DNA of 51,524 bases. Origin: Halovulum sp039180525 (lineage in GTDB: Bacteria; Pseudomonadota; Alphaproteobacteria; Rhodobacterales; Rhodobacteraceae). The notes below the pieces were generated by a model. That model had not been told where the DNA came from. It saw nothing but the letters and a program-made list of their open reading frames with translations, and ran no database searches. Numbering within the stretch: position 1 is the stretch's first letter; the number at the start of each line of letters is the position of its first letter. The stretch is taken from positions 1-51,524 of the forward strand of contig JBCDDF010000020.1 of assembly GCA_039180525.1 (NCBI GenBank), in the 5' to 3' direction. Of this stretch, positions 16,819-25,576 are shown in pieces. The translations under genes were made by a program, and so were the position numbers.

Positions 16819-18167
16819 ACGACGCACCGACCGCGCTGCGCGCCAAAAGCCGGGATTTCTTTTGGTACTCGCCGGTGCTCAAGGCGCGGCTGGACCATGT
16901 GTCGGGTGATTTCGTGGTGGCCCCGCGATCCGAGGCCGAAGTGATCGAGGTTCTGCGCGTCTGCTATGCCCATGATGTGCCGGTCACCACGCGTGGGGCG
17001 GGCACCGGCAATTACGGCCAGGCGATGCCGCTGGCCGGCGGCTGTATCCTGCACACAAAGAACATGGACGCGGTCAAGGAGGTGCATCCGGGCCGCGTGA
17101 TCGTGGAACCGGGCTGTCTGTTGAAAGACCTGGACGCGGCGTGCATCGCGCATTCGGGGCAGGAGATCCGGATGTTTTCCTCCACCTGGGCGACCGCCAC
17201 GATCGGCGGTTTCGTCGCGGGCGGGTCCGGTGGCGTGGGGTCGTGCACCTGGGGCGCGTTGCGAGACCTGGGCAATATCATCCGCCTGCGGGTGGTCACG
17301 ATGGAGGCGGAACCGCGGGTACTGGAGTTTCGTGGCGAGGAACTGGCGCGGGTCAGCCATGCTTACGGCACCAACGGCATCATCACCGAGATCGAAATGC
17401 CGTTGGCCCCGGCCTATGACTGGGTAGAGTTGTTCGTGGGGTTTCGCGACTTCATGGACGCTGCCACGTTCTCGGCCGATCTGGCGGGTGAGGACGGCAT
17501 TCTGATCAAGCTCGCGACGCCGTTCGAGGCGCCTTTACCTTATGATTATTTCCAACGCATACGGCCGCATATCGACCGTGACACGCATTTGGTCGGGTTG
17601 ATGGTGGCGCCGCATTCGATGGATGGGTTTTTGACTTTTTTGGCGCGGCGCAAGGGGGCGGAGATCGTCTATCGCTCGGACGACTGCAATTGGGATCGCG
17701 GGCCGGGGCCTGTCTTTGAGTATGGCTGGAACCACACGACGCTGCGGGCGCTGAAGGTCGACCCGACGATCACCTATCTGCAGGTGCGCTATGGCGCGCC
17801 GGATCATCTGAAAAAGGTCGCGCGGGTGCGCGAGACCTTTGGGGCTGAGGTGCTGCAGCATTTGGAAGTGATGAAGGAGGGCGGCCGGGTGATGTTCGCG
17901 GGGCTGCCGATCGTGAAGTTCAGCAGCGAGGCGCGGCTCGACGAGATCGTGCGTATCCATGAGGAATTGGGCTGCATGATCTTCAACCCGCATCGCTACA
18001 CCCTGGAAGAAGGTGGACGGCAAACGGTGGATGATCGGCAGTTGGCATTCAAACGAGAGGCCGATCCGAAGGGCTTGTTGAACCCGGGCAAGATGATCGC
18101 CTGGGACGATCCGAATTGGCGCTACGAACGCATGTATGCCTATCCGGGCATGGTGGCGGCCGAATGA
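16767..18167 (+). CDS. FAD-binding oxidase (PCMH/GlcD-like)
   Basis: 466 residues. The N-terminal PCMH-type FAD domain has VVAPRSEAEVIEVLRVCYAH, then the pyrophosphate loop TTRGAGTGNYGQAMPLAGG, and VHPGRVIVEPGCLLKDLD. The central half carries the GGFVAGGSGGVGSCTWG segment. The C-terminus ends GLLNPGKMIAWD, typical of the glycolate/lactate dehydrogenase-like group. It would oxidise a hydroxy- or amino-compound in the cytoplasm or at the membrane. The ATG at 16767 lies inside the amidohydrolase gene, a 52-base overlap in another frame that implies tight coupling. Probably oxidises the product or the substrate of the amidohydrolase. Confidence 0.9.
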   Translation: MAADIAGAKAALAHLDLDDAPTALRAKSRDFFWYSPVLKARLDHVSGDFVVAPRSEAEVIEVLRVCYAHDVPVTTRGAGTGNYGQAMPLAGGCILHTKNMDAVKEVHPGRVIVEPGCLLKDLDAACIAHSGQEIRMFSSTWATATIGGFVAGGSGGVGSCTWGALRDLGNIIRLRVVTMEAEPRVLEFRGEELARVSHAYGTNGIITEIEMPLAPAYDWVELFVGFRDFMDAATFSADLAGEDGILIKLATPFEAPLPYDYFQRIRPHIDRDTHLVGLMVAPHSMDGFLTFLARRKGAEIVYRSDDCNWDRGPGPVFEYGWNHTTLRALKVDPTITYLQVRYGAPDHLKKVARVRETFGAEVLQHLEVMKEGGRVMFAGLPIVKFSSEARLDEIVRIHEELGCMIFNPHRYTLEEGGRQTVDDRQLAFKREADPKGLLNPGKMIAWDDPNWRYERMYAYPGMVAAE

Positions 18168-18202
18168 CAGGGTGTCGCGCACGGGGCTGGGGTTGCGGGC
18201 CT

Positions 18203-18290
18203 ATCGCGCATGGCGCGATCCGCGCGGGGCACCCGCGCGGGTGCGGGCAGGCCCGCACCGGCCCGCTTGCGCCCGGCGGCCCGGGCCGGG
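18203..18290 (+). repeat. Run of four GC hairpins between FAD oxidase and reductase genes
   Basis: Four adjacent stem-loops fill this stretch: ATCGCGC/GCGCGAT with a 3-base loop (18203-18219); CCGCGCGGG/CCCGCGCGG with a 3-base loop (18220-18240); GTGCGGGC/GCCCGCAC (18241-18258); and CCCGGC/GCCGGG (18272-18290). All are perfect stems. No T-run follows any of them, so they are not standard intrinsic terminators. They could stabilise the upstream message or cause partial termination within the gene cluster. Confidence 0.6.
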
Positions 18291-18342
18291 TGCCGGGTGT
18301 TGGCGTCGGACACTTAAGGACCGAAGAAACAGCAGGGCGCCC

Positions 18343-18927
18343 GTGACACGGGCCATGGTGGTTCATGCCCATCCCTGCGACGAGAGTTTCTCCGCCGCGC
18401 TCTTCGGGCGTACTGTCGAGACACTGGGCGCGCGGGGATGGCAGGTGGACAGTTGCAGCCTTTACCAAGAGCAGTTCCAACCGGTGCTGAGCGCGGCGGA
18501 GCGGCGGGGCTATCACGACATGGACGGCAATACCGGGCCGGTGCAGGCTTATGTCGACCGGGTCACCGCTGCCGAAGCGCTCGTGCTGGTGTTTCCGGTG
18601 TGGAATTTCGGCTATCCGGCGATTCTAAAGGGGTTTCTTGACCGTGTGTTTCTGCCCGGCGTCAGTTTCGTGCTCGACGGGGGTCGGGTACGGGGCAATC
18701 TGCGCAGTATCCGTCGATTGGCCGCGGTCACGACCTATGGCGGCGATCGCTTGCGCGCCACGCTGGTGGGCGATCCGCCCCGACGCAGTGTGATGCGGCA
18801 TCTGCGCGCCGTCACCCATCCGCGGGCGCGGGCCCGGTATCTGGCGCTTTATGACATGAACCGCGCCGATGCCGACCGGCGGGCCGCCTTTCTGTCGCGG
18901 GTCGAACGCAGCATGGAGCGGCTCTGA
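18343..18927 (+). CDS. NAD(P)H-dependent oxidoreductase, flavodoxin fold (copy 1)
   Basis: 194 residues from GTG 18343 (AGCAGGG 6 bases upstream); the ATG at 18355 is an alternative. Flavodoxin-2 family (NQO1/MdaB-like). The FMN/FAD-binding start is VVHAHPCDESFSAAL, followed by LVLVFPVWNFGYPAILKGFLDRV, the signature strand and helix of this family. Such enzymes pass two electrons from NAD(P)H to quinones, flavins or azo/nitro compounds. Directly followed, with no gap, by a second member of the same family. In this cluster it may supply reduced flavin or re-reduce an intermediate. Confidence 0.87.
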   Translation: MTRAMVVHAHPCDESFSAALFGRTVETLGARGWQVDSCSLYQEQFQPVLSAAERRGYHDMDGNTGPVQAYVDRVTAAEALVLVFPVWNFGYPAILKGFLDRVFLPGVSFVLDGGRVRGNLRSIRRLAAVTTYGGDRLRATLVGDPPRRSVMRHLRAVTHPRARARYLALYDMNRADADRRAAFLSRVERSMERL

Positions 18928-19560
18928 ATGCGCGCCCTTGTGATTTACTGCCACCCGAGTTCGCAAAGCTTCACCGCGGCGGTCCGCGATGTCGTGGTCG
19001 ATAAACTGCGAAAAGCCGGCGCCGCGACCGAGGTGATCGACCTTTACGCCGAAGGCTTCGATGCCCGGCTCAGCCCCGAGGAATGGGCCTGCTACATCGA
19101 CGGACCGAAGGCCGACTGCCCGCGGATGCCCCATATCGATGCTTTGAAGGCCGCGGACACCCTGATCTTCGTCTACCCGACCTGGTGGTATGGCATGCCC
19201 GCCGTTTTGAAGGGATGGCTCGACCGGGTGCTGTTGCCGGACGTTGCCTTTCACCTTCCGCCAGACGGGCCGATCACGCCGGGGTTGCGGCATATCAAGC
19301 GGCTGGGGGTGTTCACCACCTGCGGCGCCTCCTGGTGGTTGACACGGTTCATCGGGGCGCCGGGCCGGCGCACATTGCTGAGGGGTTTGCGGCTGTTATG
19401 CGCGCGGCGCACCCGCACCGCATTCTGTGCGCATTACAGCATGGATGCCTCCACCGCGGACAGCCGTGCGCGGCATCTGCGCCGGGTTGCGGTCTCGATG
19501 GATCGCCTGATCGGGCGCCCGCGCGACGGCGCCGCCGAAACGGCACCCGCGCGGGCCTAG
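18928..19560 (+). CDS. NAD(P)H-dependent oxidoreductase, flavodoxin fold (copy 2)
   Basis: 210 residues, ATG immediately after the stop of copy 1. Same fold and motifs: LVIYCHPSSQSFTAAV and LIFVYPTWWYGMPAVLKGWLDRV. The alignment with copy 1 runs the full length at moderate identity, so they are tandem paralogues and may form a heterodimer, since family members are dimeric with the active site at the interface. The YPTWWYGMP version is closer to classical MdaB/NQO1. The stop TAG is shared, as CTAG, with the stop of the convergent EamA gene. Confidence 0.88.
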   Translation: MRALVIYCHPSSQSFTAAVRDVVVDKLRKAGAATEVIDLYAEGFDARLSPEEWACYIDGPKADCPRMPHIDALKAADTLIFVYPTWWYGMPAVLKGWLDRVLLPDVAFHLPPDGPITPGLRHIKRLGVFTTCGASWWLTRFIGAPGRRTLLRGLRLLCARRTRTAFCAHYSMDASTADSRARHLRRVAVSMDRLIGRPRDGAAETAPARA

Positions 19561-20483
19561 GCGCGATGCGACCGCAGCCAGACCAGTGCCCGGCCGTCGA
19601 TCACCGCGAGGCCTGCGAAGATCAGCGCCATCCCGAAAAGTTGCGGTGTGCTGAGCCGTTCGTCCAGGAACCCGACGCCCAGCGCGATCGCGCTGATTGG
19701 GATCAAGAAAGTCACCAAAAGCAGGTTGGACGCGCCCGCCAAGGCCAAAATGCGAAAGTAAAGGATATAGGCCATCGCAGTGCTGAGCGCGGCCACGCCA
19801 ACAAGCGACGCCCAAACCTCCCACCCCGGGACCGGCAGGGCCCAGGGCCGATCTATCAGAACGATCGCGGGGCAAAGCAGCAGTGTGGAGGCGCAGACCT
19901 GGCCAGTGGCCGTCACCATCGGCGGTACCTCGGCGGCGGCGAAGCGGCGCGCAAAAACCCCGGCGCAGGCATAAGACAGGCTCGCACCCAGGCAGGCCAA
20001 TTGCGCCGCGCCATTGCCGCCCAGATCGCTGAGCGTCAGTTCGCCCCCCAGCATGACCGCGGCCCCGGCAAAGCCGATCGCCGTGCCCGCGGCACGGCGA
20101 CGGGTCAGCCGGTCGTTGGCCGTCGCCAGATGCGCGACCAGTACGCCGAAAAGCGGCGTGGTGGCGTTCAGCACCGCGGCAAGCGCGGAGGCGATCTGCA
20201 CCTGGCCCCAGGCGATCAGCGAGAATGGCACGACGTTGTTCATCAAGCCCATAACCAGGAACGCGGCCCACAGCCCGGGCCGCCGGGGAAGGGCGCGACC
20301 GGTCAGACGCAAAACCGCCAGCAGGATCGCCGCGGCCAGGCCAACCCGGGCACCTGCGACGGTCAGGGGCGGCAGCGCGCCGATGGCGACTTCCACGAAG
20401 AAAAAAGACCCGCCCCAAAGCAGCGAGAGGAGCAGCAGCAGCGCCCAGGCCTGGGCGGAAATCTGAGGTGTGGACGATGCCAT
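19557..20483 (-). CDS. EamA/DMT-type membrane transporter
   Basis: 308 residues from ATG 20483 (MASSTPQISAQAW); the frame runs further upstream without sense. Ten hydrophobic segments in two EamA halves, opening with LLSLLWGGSFFFVEVAIGALPP and containing PLFGVLVAHL and PISAIALGVGFLDE. Drug/metabolite transporters of this family export amino acids or metabolites across the inner membrane. It sits on the opposite strand inside the catabolic neighbourhood, convergent with copy 2 of the reductase and divergent from the 2OG oxygenase, so it is not part of the plus-strand operon. Confidence 0.9.
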   Translation of the reverse strand: MASSTPQISAQAWALLLLLSLLWGGSFFFVEVAIGALPPLTVAGARVGLAAAILLAVLRLTGRALPRRPGLWAAFLVMGLMNNVVPFSLIAWGQVQIASALAAVLNATTPLFGVLVAHLATANDRLTRRRAAGTAIGFAGAAVMLGGELTLSDLGGNGAAQLACLGASLSYACAGVFARRFAAAEVPPMVTATGQVCASTLLLCPAIVLIDRPWALPVPGWEVWASLVGVAALSTAMAYILYFRILALAGASNLLLVTFLIPISAIALGVGFLDERLSTPQLFGMALIFAGLAVIDGRALVWLRSHRA

Positions 20484-20542
20484 AGCGCGCAGCCTATGCG
20501 CGCAGTTGCGCACCGACGACCCGTATCTTGCGGCATTGCGCC

Positions 20543-21472
20543 ATGATCCCGGTGCTGGACCTCGCCGCCTGGAAAAACGGCGATCGCGCCGGGTTCTCGC
20601 ATGATCTGGGCGCCGCATGTCGCGGTCCCGGCTTTTTCCTTCTGCGGAATGCCGCGATCCCGGCCGCGATCCGGGCTGAGGCATTTGCCCAGGCGCGGGC
20701 GTTCTTCGCGCTGAACGACGAGGAAAAACAGGCGCTGTCCATCGCCCGGTCGCCGCACAATCGTGGCTATGCCGCGCTGGGCGCGGAGACACTGGACCCG
20801 ACGAGCGGCCAGATGGATCGTAAGGAGGCTTTCAACATCGGACTCGGTCTGGCGGCGGACGATCCGCAGGTGATCGCCGGCGCGCCGTTTCGGGGTGTGA
20901 ACCTCTGGCCCAATCTGCCTGGGTTTCGGTCGGCGCTGTTGGCATACTTCCAAGCCGCCGCGGCGCTGAACGCGACGTTGCACCAGGCCGTGGCGCGGGA
21001 TCTGGGCCAGGCGGAGGACTTCTTCGCGCCGCATTTTTCCGCGCCGATATCCACGCTGCGCCTGCTGCGCTACCCCGTCGCCACGGATGAGTCTGGGCAA
21101 ATCGGGGCGGGGGAGCACACCGATTACGGCAATCTGACATTGCTGGCGACCGATGGCGTACCGGGCCTGCAGGTGCGCCCGCGGGGTGGCCACGACTGGG
21201 TCGACGTGCCCCATGTTGCGGGCACGCTGATCGTCAATATCGGCGATCTGCTGATGCGTTGGACCAACGGGATCTACGCTTCTACCCCGCATCGTGTGCT
21301 GCCACCGCCGGCGGAGCGGTTCTCGCTGGCGTTTTTTGCCGACCCGAACCCCGACAGCGTGGTGGCCGCGCTGCCGGGTACCGGCGACCCGCGCCAGCCG
21401 CCGATCAAGGCGGCGGACTATCTGACCCAGCGCCTGAACGCGACTTATGACACAAGGGACACGAGCGCATGA
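20543..21472 (+). CDS. 2-oxoglutarate/Fe(II) oxygenase, isopenicillin N synthase family
   Basis: 309 residues from ATG 20543. The N-terminal DIOX_N part (GPGFFLLRNAAIP, then QARAFFALNDEEKQALSI) precedes the double-stranded beta-helix with the iron triad: His and Asp in EHTDYGNLTLL, and the second His in YASTPHRVLPP. RFSLAFFADPN carries the RxS that binds 2-oxoglutarate. The family includes gibberellin and ethylene enzymes, and bacterial members hydroxylating small molecules. Its stop overlaps the creatininase start by 4 bases (ATGA), so the two act together. The likely job is hydroxylation or ring oxidation of a small substrate; identity unknown. Confidence 0.9.
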   Translation: MIPVLDLAAWKNGDRAGFSHDLGAACRGPGFFLLRNAAIPAAIRAEAFAQARAFFALNDEEKQALSIARSPHNRGYAALGAETLDPTSGQMDRKEAFNIGLGLAADDPQVIAGAPFRGVNLWPNLPGFRSALLAYFQAAAALNATLHQAVARDLGQAEDFFAPHFSAPISTLRLLRYPVATDESGQIGAGEHTDYGNLTLLATDGVPGLQVRPRGGHDWVDVPHVAGTLIVNIGDLLMRWTNGIYASTPHRVLPPPAERFSLAFFADPNPDSVVAALPGTGDPRQPPIKAADYLTQRLNATYDTRDTSA

Positions 21473-22260
21473 AACGCTATTGGGCAGACTATCCGACCAC
21501 CGCCTATGACGCGATCGAGGCCGAGCGCACCATCGCCATCCTGCCGGTCGCGGCGGTCGAACAGCATGGGCCGCATCTGCCGGTGGGTGTGGACACCATA
21601 ATCAACCAGGGGCTGCTGGCGCTGCTGGCCGAACGCTGCCCCGAGGATCTGGATATTCGCATCTTGCCGGTGCAGGCGGTGGGCAAGTCGAACGAGCACC
21701 TGCACGCGCCGGGCACCCTGACGCTGACCGCGGAAACCGCGCTGCGGGCCTGGACAGAGATCGGGCTGTCGGTCGCGCGGGCGGGCGTGCGCAAGATGGT
21801 CATCGTCAACTCGCATGGCGGCAATGTCGAACTGATGGGCATCGTCGCGCGCGAACTCAGGGTGCAGGCAGAGATGCTGGTGGCAAAGGCGCAATGGGGC
21901 GCCACGGGCATGCCAGAGGCGCTGTATTCGCAAGAGGAATTGGCCTTCGGGATCCACGGCGGCGACGTCGAAACCTCGATGATGCTGCACTTTCGGCCCG
22001 ATCTGGTGGATATGGGTGCAGCGCGCGATTTCCGGTCCACGGCGCAGGATATGGACAACTTTGCGCATCTTCGACCCACCGGCGCCACCGCCTATGGCTG
22101 GATGGCGCATGACCTGAACGCCGCCGGCACGGTGGGCAATGCCGCTATCGCGACGGCGGAAAAGGGGGCGGAGACCGCCGATCACTACGTCGCCGGCATG
22201 ATCGCGCTGCTGAGCGACGTGGCCGCGTTCGACTTGTCGCGCCTGGGTCACGCACGCTAG
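21469..22260 (+). CDS. Creatininase-family amidohydrolase
   Basis: 263 residues, usual for creatinine amidohydrolase/MftE/FAPy deformylase-type proteins. Metal-binding segments are all seen: AAVEQHGPHLPVGVDT (Glu, His, Asp), NSHGGNVELMG and FGIHGGDVETSMML. These enzymes open cyclic amides or remove formyl groups using two divalent metals. The start is coupled to the preceding 2OG oxygenase. With the cytosine-deaminase-like enzyme 5 kb upstream it suggests stepwise opening of a cyclic nitrogen compound. Followed by a 7-bp GC hairpin (22361-22380) without T-run. Confidence 0.9.
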   Translation: MKRYWADYPTTAYDAIEAERTIAILPVAAVEQHGPHLPVGVDTIINQGLLALLAERCPEDLDIRILPVQAVGKSNEHLHAPGTLTLTAETALRAWTEIGLSVARAGVRKMVIVNSHGGNVELMGIVARELRVQAEMLVAKAQWGATGMPEALYSQEELAFGIHGGDVETSMMLHFRPDLVDMGAARDFRSTAQDMDNFAHLRPTGATAYGWMAHDLNAAGTVGNAAIATAEKGAETADHYVAGMIALLSDVAAFDLSRLGHAR

Positions 22261-22393
22261 CGATGAGGGCGGGGCCAGGATCGGGTTTCGGTTGGGACAT
22301 CGGGCGTAATCAAAGCGTTAGGGTGTTGGCCTTGGGTTCGAAAACACCGCGCGTGCTCTGGCCCGCGCGGGGGCGCGGGCTAGCTGAGCGGCC

Positions 22394-23401
22394 ATGGCCA
22401 AGGCACCGCTGCTTCGACCCCGGCCCGAGGGGCTATATTGCTCCAAGGGGGATTTCTTCATCGACCCGGTGACGCCGGTTCCCCGTGCGCTGATCACCCA
22501 TGGTCATGCCGACCACGCCCGAGCGGGGCATGGCGCGGTTCTGGCGACGCAGCGCACGCTGGACATCATGGCGCTGCGCTATGGCGCCGATTTCGCCGAC
22601 AGCACCCAAGCCGCGGAAGACGCACCATTGAACGTGAACGGGGTGGAGGTGTCGTTCCACCCCGCCGGTCACGTGCTGGGTTCGGCGCAGATCAAGGTCA
22701 GCCATCGCGGCCGGTCGGTCGTTGCGACCGGCGACTACAAGCGCCACGCCGATGCCACGACCGAGGGCTATGAACCGGTGCGGGGTGACATTTTGATCAC
22801 CGAGGCGACCTTTGGGCTGCCGGTCTTTCGTCACCCCGATCCGCGCGCCGAGATCGCAAAGCTGCTCACCTCTCTGCGTCAGTTTCCGGAACGCGCGCAC
22901 ATGGTCGGCGTCTATGCCCTGGGCAAGGCGCAGCGGGTGATCCGGCTGATCCGCGACGCCGGCTATGACGCGCCGCTGTTCATCCATGGCGCGCTGCAAC
23001 GGCTGTGCGATTACTATGTCTCTCAGGGCATCGATCTGGGCGAGCTGCGCCCGGCGACCGAGGATCGCGCCGCCAAGGCCAGCTATGCCGGACAGATCAT
23101 CCTGGCGCCGCCTTCGGCTTTTGCTGCGAAATGGGCGCAGCGGTTCCCCGACCCGCTGATCGCTTTCGCCTCGGGTTGGATGCAGGTGCGTGCCCGGGCG
23201 CGGCAGCGCGGGGTGGAACTGCCGCTGGTGATCTCGGACCATTGCGATTGGGGCGAGTTGACCACGACCATCGCTGAACTGATGCCGGAACAGGTTTGGG
23301 TCACCCATGGCCGAGAGGAGGCACTGGTGCGCTGGTGCAAGCTGCAAGGGATCGCCGCGCAGCCGCTGAACCTGGTGGGTTACGAGGACGAAGCGGAATG
23401 A
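22394..23401 (+). CDS. Ligase-associated DNA exonuclease (MBL fold)
   Basis: 335 residues, metallo-beta-lactamase fold of the CPSF/SNM1-like nucleases. HGHADHAR is the core HxHxDH, GDYKRHADATTEG carries the metal Asp, and PAGHVLGSAQIKV is a beta-CASP-like segment. It belongs to the group encoded beside a stand-alone ATP-dependent ligase in a DNA damage response set. The stop overlaps the ligase ATG (ATGA), as is usual for the pair. It probably trims DNA ends before ligation. The ribosome binding site is weak, and a GC hairpin lies only 14 bases before the start. Confidence 0.9.
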   Translation: MAKAPLLRPRPEGLYCSKGDFFIDPVTPVPRALITHGHADHARAGHGAVLATQRTLDIMALRYGADFADSTQAAEDAPLNVNGVEVSFHPAGHVLGSAQIKVSHRGRSVVATGDYKRHADATTEGYEPVRGDILITEATFGLPVFRHPDPRAEIAKLLTSLRQFPERAHMVGVYALGKAQRVIRLIRDAGYDAPLFIHGALQRLCDYYVSQGIDLGELRPATEDRAAKASYAGQIILAPPSAFAAKWAQRFPDPLIAFASGWMQVRARARQRGVELPLVISDHCDWGELTTTIAELMPEQVWVTHGREEALVRWCKLQGIAAQPLNLVGYEDEAE

Positions 23402-24978
23402 AACGCTTTGCCATCCTTCTGGAACGGCTGGCGCTGACCCCGGCGCGGTTGGGCAAGCTGCGGCTTCTGACCGACTATATCGCCGATGTCCCCGACCCCG
23501 ATCGCGGCATCGGGCTGGCCGCGATCACGCGGGATCTGGATGTGCGCACGGTCAAACCGGCCATGCTGCGGGAATTGGTGATCGCCCGCGTGGATGCCGA
23601 GCTGTTCAGCCTGTCCTACGACTATGTCGGCGACCTGGCGGAAACGATCGCGCTGATCTGGGAACCGCACGGCCCCGCTGCGGAACTGGGTCTGGCGGCC
23701 ACGGTCGACAGGTTGAATTGCGCCGGTCGGGCCGAGGCGCCGGCGCTAATGACGAAGATGCTGGATGGGCTGGACACGTCCGAGCGCTATGCGCTGATCA
23801 AGCTGGCCACCGGCGGCCTGCGTGTGGGCGTCTCGGCGCGGATGGCGAAACAGGCGCTGGCCGGCTTCGGCGATGTCGACGTGACCGAGATCGAGGAGTT
23901 GTGGCACGGGCTGTCGCCGCCCTATTCAGAGCTTTTCGCCTGGCTGGAGGGGCGGGCGGAGAAGCCGGTCTCTGCCGCCGCGGCGCCCTTTCGTCCGGTC
24001 ATGCTGGCCACGCCCTTGGAAGAGGGCGATCTGGCGGGCCTCGACCCTGCCGATTATCTAGCGGAGTGGAAGTGGGACGGGATCCGCGTCCAGGCAACGT
24101 CCGAAGCCGGGGTGCGGCGGCTTTATTCGCGCACCGGTGACGACATCTCGTGCGCGTTTCCCGATATTGTCGCGCATCTGGGTTTCGAAGGCAGCCTGGA
24201 CGGCGAACTCTTGGTCCGCCGGGCCGATGGATCTGTTGCGCCCTTCGCGGAGTTGCAGCAGCGGCTGAACCGCAAGACGGTGGGCAAGGCGTTGATGGAA
24301 CGTCACCCGGCATTCATCCGCGCCTATGATCTGCTGCAGGACGGGGCGGAGAACCTGCGCCCGCTGTCATTTGCCGACCGGCGCGCGCGGCTGGAGGCGC
24401 TGGTTCCGACATTGGGCCCGCGCTTCGATCTGTCAGAGCTGGTTGGGTTTCGGGGCTGGGAAGAACTGGCCACCGCCCGTGCCGACCCGCCCCATGCGGT
24501 GATCGAAGGGTTGATGTTGAAACGTCGCGACAGCGCATACGTGCCCGGCCGGCCGAAGGGCCCGTGGTTCAAGTGGAAACGCGATCCGCATCTGATCGAC
24601 GCGGTGCTGATGTATGCGCAGCGCGGCCATGGCAAACGATCGAGTTTCTATTCCGACTACACGTTCGGAGTGTGGACGCCGCAGGACGAATTGGTGCCGG
24701 TGGGCAAGGCCTATTTCGGGTTCACCGACGAAGAGTTGCGCCAGATCGACAAATTCGTGCGCGACAACACCGTCGAGCGCTTTGGTCCGGTGCGCGCGGT
24801 GCGCGCGGACCGCGACTTCGGGCTGGTGCTGGAGGTCGCGTTCGAGGGGCTGAACCGGTCGAAACGGCACAAGTCCGGTGTGGCGATGCGCTTTCCACGT
24901 ATTGCGCGCCTGCGATGGGACAAGCCGGCCGCCGAAGCCGACCGGCTGGAAACGCTGGAGGCGATGCTGCCTGCCTGA
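23398..24978 (+). CDS. ATP-dependent DNA ligase (exonuclease-associated)
   Basis: 526 residues. An N-terminal DNA-binding domain (residues 1-190) precedes the adenylation domain with motif I EWKWDGIRVQ, whose Lys at about 225 is the AMP acceptor. Motif III is around LDGELLVRR, motif IV around VIEGLMLKRRDS, and motif V is WFKWKRDP. A C-terminal OB domain with RPxAVRADRDFGLVLEV-like strands ends the chain. It seals nicks in DNA using ATP, independent of the replicative NAD+ ligase. Coupled to the exonuclease gene. The helicase and phosphoesterase genes that normally complete this four-gene set do not follow; the next gene is on the other strand. Confidence 0.94.
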   Translation: MKRFAILLERLALTPARLGKLRLLTDYIADVPDPDRGIGLAAITRDLDVRTVKPAMLRELVIARVDAELFSLSYDYVGDLAETIALIWEPHGPAAELGLAATVDRLNCAGRAEAPALMTKMLDGLDTSERYALIKLATGGLRVGVSARMAKQALAGFGDVDVTEIEELWHGLSPPYSELFAWLEGRAEKPVSAAAAPFRPVMLATPLEEGDLAGLDPADYLAEWKWDGIRVQATSEAGVRRLYSRTGDDISCAFPDIVAHLGFEGSLDGELLVRRADGSVAPFAELQQRLNRKTVGKALMERHPAFIRAYDLLQDGAENLRPLSFADRRARLEALVPTLGPRFDLSELVGFRGWEELATARADPPHAVIEGLMLKRRDSAYVPGRPKGPWFKWKRDPHLIDAVLMYAQRGHGKRSSFYSDYTFGVWTPQDELVPVGKAYFGFTDEELRQIDKFVRDNTVERFGPVRAVRADRDFGLVLEVAFEGLNRSKRHKSGVAMRFPRIARLRWDKPAAEADRLETLEAMLPA

Positions 24979-25078
24979 ACCACAGGTGCGCAAACCATGG
25001 CGTTTGGACCACGCTGGCGCGCCCGTCATTTGATTTTTCCTGTTTTCTCGCGTTCGTCGCCGGCCGTTTGCCGCAGTC

Positions 25079-25429
25079 TCAATCGGCGACGGCGCGGATC
25101 AGCTTGCGCTCCAAAACCCGCAACACCGCGCGCAGGTCGTGACCGCGTTTCAGGATGCGCCCGTCCATCCCGATCACCGCGTACTGCCCCTGTTTCTGAG
25201 CCAGGGCAGGGCGCTTTTCCACCCGATAGAGCGGATGTTCGGTCGCCCGGCGGAAGATCGAAAACACCGCCACATCCCGCAGCGCCGATATGCCATAGTC
25301 GCGCCACTCACCGGCGGCGACCATGCGACCATAAACCGGCAGGATGACCGACAGTTCGGATTTGTGAAAGCTCACCCGATTCGGCGCGCGGTTGAGTTGA
25401 GAGACCGTCGACCCGGTGTTTTGGACCAT
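25079..25429 (-). CDS. DUF2794 family protein
   Basis: 116 residues from ATG 25429 (MVQNTGSTVSQL); the frame continues upstream, but that part is not typical. Recognised by FHKSELSVILPVYGRMVAAG, EWRDYGISALRDVAVFSIFRR and LYRVEKRPALAQKQGQYAV. DUF2794 is a small, uncharacterised family largely confined to Alphaproteobacteria, so it supports the taxonomic placement. Probably cytosolic; no enzyme motif is visible. It is convergent with the DNA ligase gene, and its upstream region carries a large hairpin at 25577-25625. Confidence 0.9.
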   Translation of the reverse strand: MVQNTGSTVSQLNRAPNRVSFHKSELSVILPVYGRMVAAGEWRDYGISALRDVAVFSIFRRATEHPLYRVEKRPALAQKQGQYAVIGMDGRILKRGHDLRAVLRVLERKLIRAVAD

Positions 25430-25576
25430 GATCCGACTGTCCGCCAATCCGCGGGCGATGGCAAGAACCGAAAATCCCCATAAAAACCGGGGGCGCCGTT
25501 TTATCGACACAATTTCAGCACGGCTTTGCCCCTTTGCAATTCCACAACAACCCTCGGTGGCTCTGTATGAGCTTCT

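Noticed and set aside
24979..25078. Terminator between the ligase and DUF2794 genes
   Set aside because: Convergent gap has some T-rich sequence but no stem that pairs well.
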